Shown here piece after piece: positions 28,001-37,292 of a DNA stretch of 64,000 nt. The stretch spans positions 35,899,245-35,963,244 of the forward strand of contig NC_066316.1 of NCBI RefSeq assembly GCF_022539315.1. Reading direction: 5' to 3'. Below the pieces are notes generated by a model that had not been told where the DNA came from, made no database searches, and saw only the letters and a program-made list of their open reading frames with translations. Source of the stretch: Serinus canaria. Its lineage: Eukaryota; Chordata; Aves; Passeriformes; Fringillidae. The position numbers and the translations under genes were made by a program. Every line of letters starts with the position of its first letter. The stretch's first letter is position 1.

Positions 28001-31000
28001 TAGTAATCCTTGTTTGCAGAATCAGTATTGCAGTTGGTGCTGCCCTTCACAAACATCACTGATGTCTGAACATCATGTCCCCATGTCCCTCTGCACCAAC
28101 CAATCTTCCCTTGGCCCACTGGAGCATTAAATCAAGTCTGGAAATGAAAATGCAGCTTGTGGGCACAAATTCTTCATTTTCACCAACAAGCACAGAGAAA
28201 GGTACAGAGAGATTGTCAAAGCATCACTGAATCTGGATGAGCTTTCTAACTTTCCACCTTGGGTGCAGTCCTGCAGGACCAGAAAAAGATGTGTATCTGT
28301 AGGATTTCATGTTCCAAATAAATTGCTGATCTTATATTGCTGCAGTTCTTTTCAAATTTTTTGTCTTTATTGTCCTATTTTCTACTTTGTGCTTTGTTCA
28401 AGTTTTTTTCCCTACAGCAGAGAAATTGCAAATACAATGTTATCATGAGCAATGTGCTGACTTTTTTTTCTTATCTACCTTAGGACATTTATTTACCCTT
28501 TCTTCACTAGAGGCAGACCTTTCCCACTGCAATTGCTTTTCTTTGGCATGTTATTCTGTATCTATAATGGCTTCCTCCAGGGGTACTACCTGATTTACTG
28601 CGCTGAATACCCAAACGATTGGTGCACCGACATCCGATTTACATCAGGTAATTACAGCTGCAGGATTCCCAAGATCTAATCTCCAAGCAATTTGTAAGCA
28701 TTTTGAATTATGTCCTAATCTTCAGTGAACATGTGAGTCAAATCTGTTGTGATGGAAATCAGCATAAGACCTGCTTGCTGGCCCAGATAAAACAAGTAAA
28801 TGTGCAGTAACTTTTTCTTTTTTCCCCTGCCAGGCAGCCACCTTTGAAGGTATGTCGTGTTATGTGTTAGTCTCAAGTCATGAGCCTTGTTTTACTGACA
28901 GCACTCCTGCTGCTGTGGGTCATGAAGATGCAATCTCAGGCCCCAGGTGCATGGGGCTGTGCCCTTGCTCAGCCAGAAGCGTGCACCCAGCAGTGGCTGC
29001 GTGCGAGCGCAAGCTGCGGCTTTCTCTTCCCTGCCACGGAGCTTTGCACTCCACGCAGCTATTCTGAGTGAGAGAGAAAAGCAGGGCAAAACCCCAGCTT
29101 GAATGAGGCTTTGGGGACAAAGAGCTCTTTTTTCTCATGTAAGGCACAGGGGAAGAAGATTAGAGATCACACACAGTCTGCTTGTATGCTAATACGATTC
29201 CTTTCTGTTCCGTAACTTAATAGCCTACCTGAATTTCACCCTGTAAAATCCCCCAGAGAATCACTGAACAAGAGCAGTTAGATGGCATTACAGATTTGGT
29301 ACTGCACAGAGAGTGGTTTTAAATGTAAACACAGAAATGAGGATTAACATGGATGTTGGAGGAAATGTTTTGGATACAATAAGTACAAACTAACTAAGGT
29401 ACTCTCTCTACCCTGTTTCAGACCGTGGATGCAAGTCCAGTCTTTTCAGACAGCATCACATACTAAAAATTCTGGACATTGTTTAGTAAGACCTCACATA
29501 TCCAATAAAGAAAACACCATATAATTTCATTTTCATGATAAATAAAACACATATTTAATGTTAAAAAAAAAAAAGAGAAAAGAAAATCAGCATTAGCAGT
29601 ACTTGAAATATTAAGGAAAAAACAAACAGTATATTCTTCCTCTATGGACTCTTACCAACTTTCTGCTGCTACTGGAAATGTTGATATTTTATCAGCATTT
29701 AGTCTTTTATGTATACATTGTAGTGCACACACTATTTCTTTTCTTGCTTTCCCATCATTGTCCGAGGTGGTTTTCTCAGTGTCCAACATGTCACAAAGTG
29801 AAGGGCATGTCACCTGTAGACTTTCTCAATCAAATGCCTGTGTTTTTTCAGTTAAATGGAATCTGGTCAATGGATCACTCTGGCCAGATAATGCCAGCAT
29901 CCCTCAGCAAGTAGCTGCTTTCCATCCATGCCCAAAGCTCTGTCCAGGCAGCCTCACTGGCAGTGGACTGAGAGGTGCTGAGATGCAGGTTCCTTTCCCA
30001 GCTCCAGTGATGTGCTGGATAACTCTGAGTCTCTGTGCTCCCCTTTCCTCAGCAGGAAAAGGAGGGTGCTGGTACTTGTCTGCAGCTCAGTGCTTACTCT
30101 GCAGTAACGTGCACAGTCATGGCTGGCTGTCATCAGCTGTGGTGGCCACGGGGTACTTTGTGTCCCCCCACCAGTACTCAATAAATGGGGACTGTGGTCA
30201 CCTGGAAGTTCAGCTGAAAGTGCCCTGGTGTCACCAGTCACCTGTGCTTCTGCTGTTCAATAGCCTTCTTGGCAGCAATGCATCTTTTGACTTGAAAAAG
30301 GATCCACCCACTTCACATTATGATCCCTGTCTGTCTGCTGCAAAGACAAACCTCACACACGAGCTTGAGCAGGGATATCTGGACAGAGCTGCCTTTCTAA
30401 TCCATTTCTTGTTGCTTTCTTAGGCCTCCTCTTATTTCTGCTGGGAATGGGAATCAACATTCACAGTGATCTCCTGCTGCGCCAGCTGAGGAAACCTGGG
30501 GAAGTCACTTACAAGATTCCTCAAGGTATATTCTTATCCTCCCTTCCCTGAAGGAAGTAGGGCAGCAGAATAAAGAATGTTTTCTGGCTGAATTCACAGG
30601 AGAGTGACAATAATGGCAGAGAAGCTGGTCTTGCACAGGTACTGGGTTCAGGTGCCCCCCCGGGCTGCAGGGACTGGTGTGAGCTGGCTGCAGGCAGTCC
30701 AAGGAAAGCGCCAAGAGGATCTGGAAAATATGGACTGTGAGGAGAGATTTAGGAAATTGGCTGGTAATTCTGAGAAGATTGAAGTGGACACAGGAAGAGG
30801 ATTTTAACTTTGCAAAAGGCAGCTGCAAAGAAGGAAATAGTCTTCTTCATGCCCAGAAAGAAGTAGCAATGGATTGCTTACTGTGCAAAAGGTGGATTCA
30901 AAGTGTAAACTTTAGGGGAAAATAAGAACACCAAGATGTTGAATTGCCTTTCCAGGAAAAGCAATTCTAGCTCTGTAGAGCAACATGGATAGGAATCCAA

Positions 31001-32242
31001 GAATTTCTTGGGCTTTATATTGACTCCTTCTGCTGGCTTCCCATGGATGGTGATATGTCTCTCCCAGAGTTTCTCGCCTCCAATATTTACCGGCCTCTTC
31101 TAAATGTGGCAAAAAACTGAGATCCAGATTTTGCATTCCCTGCAGGCAGTGAGGTTGCAAAATATTTCTAGAGCATGAAAAGAACTGACTAATGGTAATT
31201 ATAATAATTTAAATCTAATAATGGTCTTTCTTAAGTTATTTTCCAAATGAAAATAAATGGTTGTGAAAGTGTTGGAAACATCTGAGTCAGCATCCCCCTT
31301 GATTCTTGTACTTACACATGAATTTCAAACAAGATCCCCCTTTGGCATGGCTCCACTGGCTTCAGGGAAGTGCATTTAGGTTGCTGCTATGGGCTGAATA
31401 AGAAAGAGTACATATTCTGCTGCTGACTTCATGTGAAAGAACCTTCCATGTACAGGAGATGACTGCAGTAATTAAATACTCTGTCTGTTGCTGCAGGAGG
31501 ACTGTTCACCTACGTTTCTGGAGCCAACTACTTTGGAGAAATTGTGGAATGGTTTGGTTTTGCCATTGCAACCTGGTCCCTACCAGCCTTCGCCTTTGCC
31601 TTTTTCACTCTTTGCTGCATTGGTCCACGAGCTTATCACCATCACAGGTATCAAACTGTTCCTTGCCATATGCTGCTACTTCCCCTTGGAATGCAGTTTG
31701 CAAATGCCAGGGAGGACCAGAGCCAGGATTTAGGATAAAACTGAAATCTAAACCATGTACAGGAGGTGTATTGGCTTATTTGTGTAAGGCAGGCAGTCAG
31801 CTGGTGCCCCTGGCCTGACAGTCATTTAATGTGACCTGAGCTGCACCACTGCTTCACCCTGCTAAAGCCTCTCTTTCCTGAGCCTCATAAATGTGAGCCT
31901 TTCCTAAGGCTGCAACCTCTGCAGTCCTTTGCAATGGATATGCTCTGAATTCCTAAAATTTCTACTTTAGGCCTGTTAGAACCTTAGCAGTATTATCAGT
32001 TAATTAAATAACCAGGTGTAAATAGTTTTGGAGCTGCTCTTTTGCAGAGTTACACACTGAGATAACAAAGAAAGGCAGCTTGGAGCAGTTTTAAGGTTCC
32101 TCAGCTGATGTGTATTGAAACTGTGCAGTTTCCCTCCATGCATGCAGGTTCACTGTCTTGCTTATTTTCTTTCAGGTACTATCTCAAGACATTTACGGAC
32201 TATCCAAAATCAAGGAAAGCCTTGATTCCTTTTGTTTTTTAA
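7573..32242 (+). CDS. SRD5A2: Steroid 5-alpha-reductase 2, complete gene (5 coding exons)
   Basis: The enzyme reduces the delta-4,5 double bond of 3-oxo-delta-4 steroids (testosterone to dihydrotestosterone, progesterone to 5-alpha-dihydroprogesterone) with NADPH, in the endoplasmic reticulum membrane. Joining 7573-7856, 28484-28647, 30424-30525, 31497-31647 and 32176-32242 gives 255 codons plus TAA with no internal stop. The human protein has 254 residues in five exons. The YGKH motif at residues 33-36 and WFLQELPSF at 53-61 are conserved. Glu57 and Tyr92 match human Glu57 and Tyr91 at the steroid site. Asn161, Asp165, Arg172, Asn194, Glu198, Arg228, His232 and Tyr236 match the human NADPH contacts offset by one (numbers recalled). 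The protein ends in KALIPFVF, nearly as in human. Several hydrophobic segments fit the multi-pass membrane fold. It appears functional, not a pseudogene. SRD5A1 is excluded by the closer match to type 2 at both ends. Confidence 0.96.
8126..8177 (+). repeat. Purine-rich simple repeat (A/GAAA)
   Basis: A run of A with interspersed GAAA units lies near the start of SRD5A2 intron 1. It is a low-complexity sequence with no function evident. Confidence 0.85.
8350..8850 (+). repeat. GC-rich 31-bp minisatellite in SRD5A2 intron 1
   Basis: The unit is roughly GAGCACCGGGAGCGCACGG followed by CTCTCTCTGCCC, 31 bp long. The core GCGCACGGCT or GCGCAAGGCT recurs about 16 times from about 8361 to 8820. Early units are shorter or variant (25-30 bp, with CAGCGCC or GAGCGCC in place of GAGCACC); later units are nearly identical 31-mers. 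The array starts about 500 bp after exon 1. Because 31 is not a multiple of 3 and the unit lacks stops, long open frames appear on both strands. These are repeat artefacts. Confidence 0.93.
13038..13076 (+). repeat. (CTG)13 trinucleotide repeat
   Basis: Thirteen uninterrupted CTG units are followed by CTA. They lie in SRD5A2 intron 1, inside a local GC-rich patch (12750-13140). An open frame crosses it as a leucine run, but the surrounding translation has no recognisable domain. Confidence 0.95.
16439..16496 (+). repeat. A-rich (AAAAT)n microsatellite
   Basis: An A run is interrupted by T every 4-10 bases, over about 58 bp in SRD5A2 intron 1. It could be the eroded A-rich tail of a retroposed sequence, but no source is recognised beside it. 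Confidence 0.85.
28484..28647 (+). CDS. SRD5A2: SRD5A2 coding exon 2
   Basis: This 164-bp exon is preceded by a pyrimidine tract and acceptor ACCTTAG and followed by donor CATCAG|GTAATT. It encodes residues 95-150: a TFIY start, the GRPFP motif, a hydrophobic helix, and the strongly conserved QGYYLIYCAEYP block followed by DIRF. The length equals the human exon 2 as I recall it. Downstream frames read through into intron sequence and are not used. Confidence 0.95.
28648..30423 (+). other. SRD5A2: SRD5A2 intron 2
   Basis: 1,776 bp with GTAATT donor and TTTCTTAG acceptor. It contains an A run near 29562-29574 and an unusually long open frame (29644-30423, 260 codons). That frame has no recognisable domain, splice relationship or start context, and is taken as chance. 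Confidence 0.8.
30424..30525 (+). CDS. SRD5A2: SRD5A2 coding exon 3
   Basis: This 102-bp exon has acceptor TTTCTTAG|GCC and donor CCTCAAG|GTATA. It encodes residues 150-184 with GMGINIHSD (157-165) and LRKPGE (171-176), which carry the cofactor-contacting Asn161, Asp165 and Arg172. A 260-codon open frame runs through the intron just upstream and ends at the exon boundary. It is in a different frame and is not part of the gene. Confidence 0.95.
30526..31496 (+). other. SRD5A2: SRD5A2 intron 3
   Basis: 971 bp with GTATAT donor and GTTGCTGCAG acceptor. The first half holds what looks like an old CR1 fragment. The rest is AT-rich and unremarkable. Confidence 0.8.
30600..30915 (+). mobile_element. 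Probable ancient CR1 fragment, sense
   Basis: Segments such as CTGTGAGGAGAGATTTAGG, followed further on by AGAAAGAAGTAGCAATGGATT and a GGTGGATT segment, follow the order of motifs in the CR1 3' region (the gene-proximal side of the 3' UTR), but with heavy divergence. No terminal ATTCTGTG-type repeat is left. The call rests on recalled consensus order and is moderate. Confidence 0.5.
31497..31647 (+). CDS. SRD5A2: SRD5A2 coding exon 4
   Basis: This 151-bp exon has acceptor GTTGCTGCAG|GAGG and donor ATCACAG|GTATC. It encodes residues 184-234: GGLFTYVSGAN (184-194), the GEIVEW helix with Glu198, the ATWSLPAFAFAFF membrane segment, and GPRAYHHHR with Arg228 and His232. This is the most conserved part of the family (steroid_dh C-terminal domain). 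Confidence 0.95.
31648..32175 (+). other. SRD5A2: SRD5A2 intron 4
   Basis: 528 bp with GTATC donor and TTTCTTTCAG acceptor. No repeat or gene is recognised inside. Confidence 0.85.
32176..32242 (+). CDS. SRD5A2: SRD5A2 coding exon 5 and stop
   Basis: Acceptor TTTCTTTCAG is followed by 67 coding bases ending in TAA (32240-32242). It encodes residues 234-255 (RYYLKTF, DYPKSRKALIPFVF). The C-terminal KSRKALIPF motif is typical of type 2 reductases. The 3' UTR continues from 32243. Confidence 0.95.
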
Positions 32243-33125
32243 TGAAGTATGGACTCTTTTTTTTTGTTTTTATAGGATTTTTTTTCCAATTCCTAGTTTT
32301 AATGCTGGGTCTGACTATAATTAATTGTATAAATGATATCCCAGGATTGTAACAGACAAGAAGGTAATATGGAATGGAAGTTCTTGTTTTAATTAGAGGG
32401 AAAATTGCAGACAGTTGTGGGTAAAAGGACTCCCCAACAAACATATTTGCTTCTCAGAGCAGTTCAATCTGTGGAAAACAAATATGTACCTGCACTGACA
32501 TCAGAGAAAAAACATTGGCTAAATATTCTTGCAGAAAAGTCAAAAAGTAAGCCCATTACTTTGGAGAAAGTCTTCAGCAGCCTCTCCAAATTATAGCGGT
32601 TCTGCAAGTGCCCCTCCCTGCCTCCGCGCTGCAGCACTCGTGCCCTCACTCTGCTGGTAGTGCCCTGTGTGTTGCTGCACTTTAAACCAGACAGGGGCGT
32701 CTCATTTGCCCCAAAAAAATTACTCAGCCCATTATTTTTCATCTAAAAGCCATCTTGGCTCCCAAAAACACAATGTAACAGGAGGGAACTTGTGCTGGCA
32801 CAAGGCTGGGAGCAGAGTGCCATGGCAGGGAGGTGAGGTGAGGTACACGGAGATGGAAGCTGGCACTCACAAGCACAAGGTCTGTGTTCCTTCCTTAAGC
32901 ATTACTTCCCTCACTGTCAGCTGATTAATCTTCAGCCATCAGGGTTTGTTTTATTAAATGTACTTTGTTATAGCAATTGCAGCTCCATTAGCATTTCTTT
33001 TCTCTTGCAAATCCAGATATTTTTTTCAGAATAAAAATTTTCCACTCATTTGTTGTTCATAAAAAGATTTGAAATGGTGATGTATGATAAAAATTACAAC
33101 AAATAAAAAGCTCTGTGTTGAAGAA
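32243..33125 (+). other. SRD5A2: Probable SRD5A2 3' untranslated region
   Basis: AT-rich sequence follows the stop codon. The first AATAAA hexamer is at 33030-33035 and a second at 33102-33107. The second is followed by TG-rich sequence (CTCTGTGTTG) that fits a downstream element. The 3' UTR would therefore be roughly 0.8-0.9 kb. A longer form is possible, as another AATAAA lies near 33461. The end is inferred from motifs only. Confidence 0.55.
33102..33107 (+). terminator. SRD5A2: Candidate poly(A) signal of SRD5A2
   Basis: A canonical AATAAA lies 860 bp after the stop, with a GT-rich stretch 10-20 bp downstream. A competing AATAAA lies at 33030-33035. Choosing between them needs transcript 3' ends. 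Confidence 0.45.
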
Positions 33126-34127
33126 AATGTTCTCTGTCACTGGCAGTACATTTTGTCTACAGAGAATATTTTCAGATACTCTTATTAGGAAGTGATGCAG
33201 AGATATTGAGTTTTTACAAACAGACAGAATGCCTCTTCCTTATTTCAGGATAGTTAGGAATTTTCCAAAAAAATGTCATTAAACCCAATAGGAAGAGATG
33301 TCCCCTTGGATGATGATAGTTTTAGTTACCCTTTATAGCATAAAATCCTGCTAGGAATTATGCTGGGCAACTGGCAAAAAAAAGACCAGACTGCGCACAT
33401 GAAACATACTACCTACTGTTGGAGTGACCTGAGTGATTGTATGCAATTTCCTCCAAAACACAATAAAATTCATGTGAAACACAGAGCTGTGTTAGCCTAT
33501 AATTTACTGTCTGCAGAAACAAATCTCTGTGATGTTGCTTACCACGTTCTGCTCACACCAGCTTCCTCCTTCTGGACAAACCCTCCCTTCTTTGCTCATA
33601 TTATAAATCTTCTTCACTACCAGAGCAGAGCAGCCAGCTGGGGCTGGCTCCCACTGTACAGTCCCTCTACAGCCCTGAGGAGAGCCATGTGTAGGCAAAG
33701 GTAAGGGAGGGAGAAAATAAGATGCAAGCAAAATTGTTGTTGCATGGGATGAGAGTTTCTACATTAGCACCACAAAGGTGTTTTCCTTTGGTTATCACAT
33801 TTAAAGCAAGGCTGGAGGCCATGAGGATACCAGGCTGGAGAATATGACCCCTTCTCCAGGGAGTGGATGCTGAGTATGAGCAGCAGCCATGCTCCCCAGA
33901 GCTCCTTCCCTCAGCATATCCTCCTTGATGATCCCTCCTTGCAATTTTCCCCTCCAAAGCCTCACAAGTGGTGAGAGAGCAAACAGCCCATGAGTGCCAG
34001 GGTTCCTAGCTGCTGTCTTCTCCATCTATGTCTGAGCCAGGGGAGAGCAGGGACCATGCTCTGCCCCATCGTTTTGACCAGAACAGGAGTTGTGCAGACT
34101 TCTCTGTCCGTCCTGCCCATCCCTCAC
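33126..34127. other. Intergenic DNA
   Basis: No exon or repeat family is recognised. It ends at the target-site copy that flanks the LTR at 34128. Confidence 0.5.
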
Positions 34128-34545
34128 TGTGGTATTTTTGGGGTCCCCAGGATGAAGGAGGAATTGAGAATCTGACTCCATGTTCTTAGAAGGCTAATTT
34201 ATTGTTTTATGGATTTATATTATAGAAAAGAATACTATGCAAAAACTACACTAAAGAATAGAGAAAGGATACAGACAGAAAGTTACAAAGAATGATGATG
34301 AAAACTTGTGACTCCTTCCAGAGTGCTGACACAGCTGGTGCATGATTGGTCATTAAGTCAAAACAATTCACATGAAACCAATCCAACAACCACCCATTGG
34401 TAAACAATCTCCAACCACATTCCAAAGCATCAAAACAAGAGAAGCAGATCAGATAATTATTGGTTTCATTTTTCTCTGAGGCTTCTCAGCTTCTCAGGAG
34501 AAGAAATCCTGGTGAAGGGATTTTTCAGAAAATATGACAGTGATA
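34128..34545 (-). mobile_element. Solo LTR of a passerine endogenous retrovirus
   Basis: This 418-bp element begins TGTGGTATTTTTGGGGTCCC and ends AAAATATGACAGTGATA on the + strand. I recognise it from memory as a very common songbird LTR in reverse orientation. On the - strand an AATAAA poly(A) signal (complement of 34198-34203) sits near the expected R/U5 border. It is flanked by CTCAC (34123-34127) and CTCAC (34547-34551). This is a target-site duplication, six bases with one mismatch if the preceding base is counted. The expected terminal CA reads TA. There is no internal retroviral region, so it is a solo LTR. Confidence 0.88.
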
Positions 34546-34551
34546 TCTCAC

Positions 34552-36274
34552 ATCCAAACAGGACTATTTCCTACATTTATTTTGTCTTGCCTAATATGTG
34601 CACCAGGTGGTCTGTTATTGCCACTGTCAGTCCCAGATACCAGTGCATGGAGCTGGGGGTCAAAGTGGGAGAACTGGTGCTGGTCCAAGGTAGGAAATGC
34701 CTGCCCACAGCCTGGCACCATGCTCTCTCTGAGCACAGGGTGCCTCCAGGTGCTGGACATCTTGCAGGAGTATCTCCATCCTCTCGTGGGCCTTGGACAT
34801 GTTGCATGGAAAAACATTGGTTGCAGGCAGGAAAGGAGCACATTTTCCTTCTCCCCTGACCCGTGGCATTTTTGGACAGCAGGAGCAAGATATACATGCT
34901 TTAAACCCCCTACAAGCAATGATTGCAGTTAATTGTCATGGAGAGGTGGCACAGGCTCTCCCCACATGGAGATCCTCTGTGGGAGTGCACCAGGGCAGCA
35001 CACCTCCTGAGAAATTTCTTTCATCATCCCTTACTTTTACAAGGAAAGATTTTTCTTCATGTCTGTGGGAGAAAAAATGCAGCAGACATTTTCATCTCCT
35101 TCTGCTCAAGTCTCTGGAAGTTCTGTACACATATGATTTCAGAGCTGACTGTAGAATACTTTGCAAAGCAGCACTTCCCTGACTTTCTTTGAAATGTCCT
35201 TTTGCTCTGCCAAAACCCAACAGATGTGTCCTCTGCTGGCAAGCATTTTAAAGAATAGCTCGTTCCTTTTCTCCCCCTTTTGCAATACTGTTTTTCTGTT
35301 TGGTTCCCTTCCATCATTCACATCACAGCCTTCATTAATCTTCGAGGAACATTTATGTTTGGGTGCTGTCCTCCAGGAAAGAGCCTCTCTCAGAACAGCT
35401 CTTATTGCTGCTGCTCTGACAGAAAGAGCTCTCTGATAACCCAGCCTTCATTCCTGCCATCAGTCTGCTGGGAAAATGAATCCTTTATTCCCAGGACTCT
35501 TGTTAATTTAATTATTTTTGTACTGTTAAAGTGGCTTTCTTCAAAAGCTGATTTCCCTTATAGTGCAAACATGCAGTCTGCTGCTGTGGTAATACACAAA
35601 TGGTTTAATCATGCATCTGACAGCTTCTGCTGCACGACGTGTTTTCTGCACCTAAGAGACCAGACAGACCACTTATGAACTCCAGAATTTAGATACCTAA
35701 TCTCTTCTGACAACCTAACCCAGAATTAAATGCTGTTCACTGGGAGGCAAAGTGGAGAACAATGGCACTTGCCAGCCCTCATTCCCATCTCAGTGTGCCA
35801 CACACACTTCAGCCTTCGCCTGGCTTTAGTCCATGCTTCAGATAAGAGGTCACTCAAGACAACAGAATTTACTTCCAGGCCATGTAGGACACTCAGTTGT
35901 TGTTCTGAAGTACATATTGTGCTGCAGTTGTTTTTTTGAAGAACATATTTTATGTAATATATTTACATAAAAGGCAAACCCCCCCCCCCCATTTTTGGCC
36001 CCTGAGTGACGGTCTTTCAGACAAGCACTCATTTGAGAGCTTCACTCCTGCTCCCATTGCTCTCCTGGAATAGAGCCACTCATGCTTGGACAGCTCTGAA
36101 CATGTCTGCAGAAATACCAAACCATGGTGTCTCCTGCTATCACAACTACTGAGGAACTCTCCCTAGGTAGGCAGAATGCTCTAATGCCTTAGGCTGAAGA
36201 ATATCAGCTTTGCACTGTTGACCGTGCCACTGACTGACTGACAAATTCCACCCAGTGACTCACCGCTTCTGGGG
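34552..36274. other. Intergenic DNA
   Basis: Ordinary mixed-composition sequence. A C(12) run is at 35979-35990. Overlapping open frames of 100-130 codons near 34512-35678 lie in competing frames and have no recognisable protein. No gene is supported. Confidence 0.5.
35979..35990 (+). repeat. Poly(C) tract, 12 bp
   Basis: Twelve consecutive C bases in otherwise AT-rich DNA. This is a plain homopolymer, and its length may be affected by sequencing error. Confidence 0.9.
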
Positions 36275-36527
36275 TCTTTCCTTTTCCTTTTCCCTTTCCC
36301 TTTCCCTTTCCCTTTCCCCTTCCCCTTTCTCTTTCCCTTTCCCCTTTCCCTTTCCCTTTCCCTTTCCCTTTCCCTTCCTTCCCTTTCCTGTCCCTTTCCC
36401 TTCCCTCCCTTTCTCTTTCCCTTTCCCCTTTCCCCTTTCCCTTCTCTCTTCCCTTTCCCTTTCCCTTTCCCTTCCCCCTTTCCCTTTCTCTTTCCCTTTC
36501 CCTTTCCCTTTCCCTTTCCTTCCCTCT
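36275..36527 (+). repeat. Polypyrimidine (TTTCCC)n satellite, about 250 bp
   Basis: A near-pure hexamer TTTCCC array has occasional CCCC, CTTCC and CTCTTT variants. The + strand is pyrimidine-only except for a single G near 36390 (CCTGTCCC). The opposite strand reads GGGAAA repeats. Such mirror-symmetric purine/pyrimidine tracts can form triplex DNA, and the G-runs can form quadruplexes. Open frames of Lys-Gly or Phe-Pro repeats on the two strands are artefacts. Confidence 0.97.
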
Positions 36528-36800
36528 GATGAATCCACTGAACCCTATGATCATTTGCTGACAGCAGAGGTTTGTCTGCGTGTATTTGATTTACTTGTCC
36601 AATTAACAAAAGCCTTTTTAATGCAGATCACCACAGGGTCTCATTTAAATCCAAGCATAGTTCTGGAAGCCTCATGTCCTCTCCTCAGTCACCCCTGGGT
36701 CCTCCTGAAGCAGCCCAGTTTCTCAGAGCAGGCATTGCTGGAGATGTCTCCTGTCAGGCTAAAACACCACTGTCCCTGTGTGAGTAACGCAAACAGGGAA

Positions 36801-36838
36801 TCCAGGAAATCACAGGAAATCCAGGAAATCCAGGAAAC
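36801..36838 (+). repeat. Short (CCAGGAAAT)n tandem repeat
   Basis: About four 9-10-bp units of the CCAGGAAAT type. The array is small, in intergenic DNA, with no function evident. Confidence 0.8.
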
Positions 36839-37168
36839 ACAAACATCCCAGTTCAGAGCCAGGGCCTGCCAGCTCCTCACGAGCAGCACCATGCTCTGGG
36901 AGGAAAGCACTGACAGCCACTGACTGCTTGGGAACATGCCATCATTCACCTCAAAAAGAGGTAGCAAGTTTGATCTCTGCAGGAGCAAAACTGGGGGGCA
37001 GACACGAAGAAGTGTCTAATAGCAACACCTGGATATGCAAAGGAAGATGGGTGGATCTGGTTCTGGTCTATGTTATCACAAGTTACCACTGCCTTTCCAA
37101 CAAACCTACCTTCAGTGCCCTGAGTCTGAAAGGTAAAAGAAAAAGACACAATTTTCAGAAGTTCATTA

Positions 37169-37292
37169 TCACAGAATCACAGAATTACACAATGGTTTGG
37201 GTTGGAAGAGACCTTAAAAATGATACAGTTCCAACCCCCTGGCCATGGGCAGGGACACCTTCTACTGAACCAGGTTGCTCCTGGTCTAACTT
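37169..37292 (-). mobile_element. CR1 LINE 3' end, antisense
   Basis: ATCACAGAATCACAGAATTAC is followed by GGTTTGGGTTGGAAGAGACC, CCATGGGCAGGGACACC and CCAGGTTGCTCCTGG. This is the reverse complement of the CR1 3' terminus, including its 8-bp terminal repeat. The copy is heavily 5'-truncated (about 125 bp), on the - strand. Confidence 0.93.

Larger units (their letters stand above)
8881..28483 (+). other. SRD5A2: SRD5A2 intron 1, remainder
   Basis: About 19.6 kb of mostly AT-rich intron DNA. I recognise only simple repeats, such as AATAAG-type repeats at 10966-10990, CTG(13), an A-rich run at 16439 and an A run near 17898. Positions 17280-17770 and 24850-25620 are GC-richer with open frames on both strands, but show no recognisable exon or protein. 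No nested gene is supported. Confidence 0.55.

Noticed and set aside
29644..30423. 260-codon open frame in SRD5A2 intron 2, ending at exon 3
   Set aside because: No recognised domain, poor start context, different frame from the exon. A frame of this length is expected about once by chance in six frames of 64 kb.
34512..34932. Overlapping 115-132-codon frames beside the 34-kb LTR
   Set aside because: Four competing frames on both strands of the same DNA, starting within the LTR; no domain or splice context.
36181..36923. Lys-Gly and Phe-Pro repeat proteins
   Set aside because: Direct translations of the TTTCCC/GGGAAA simple repeat.
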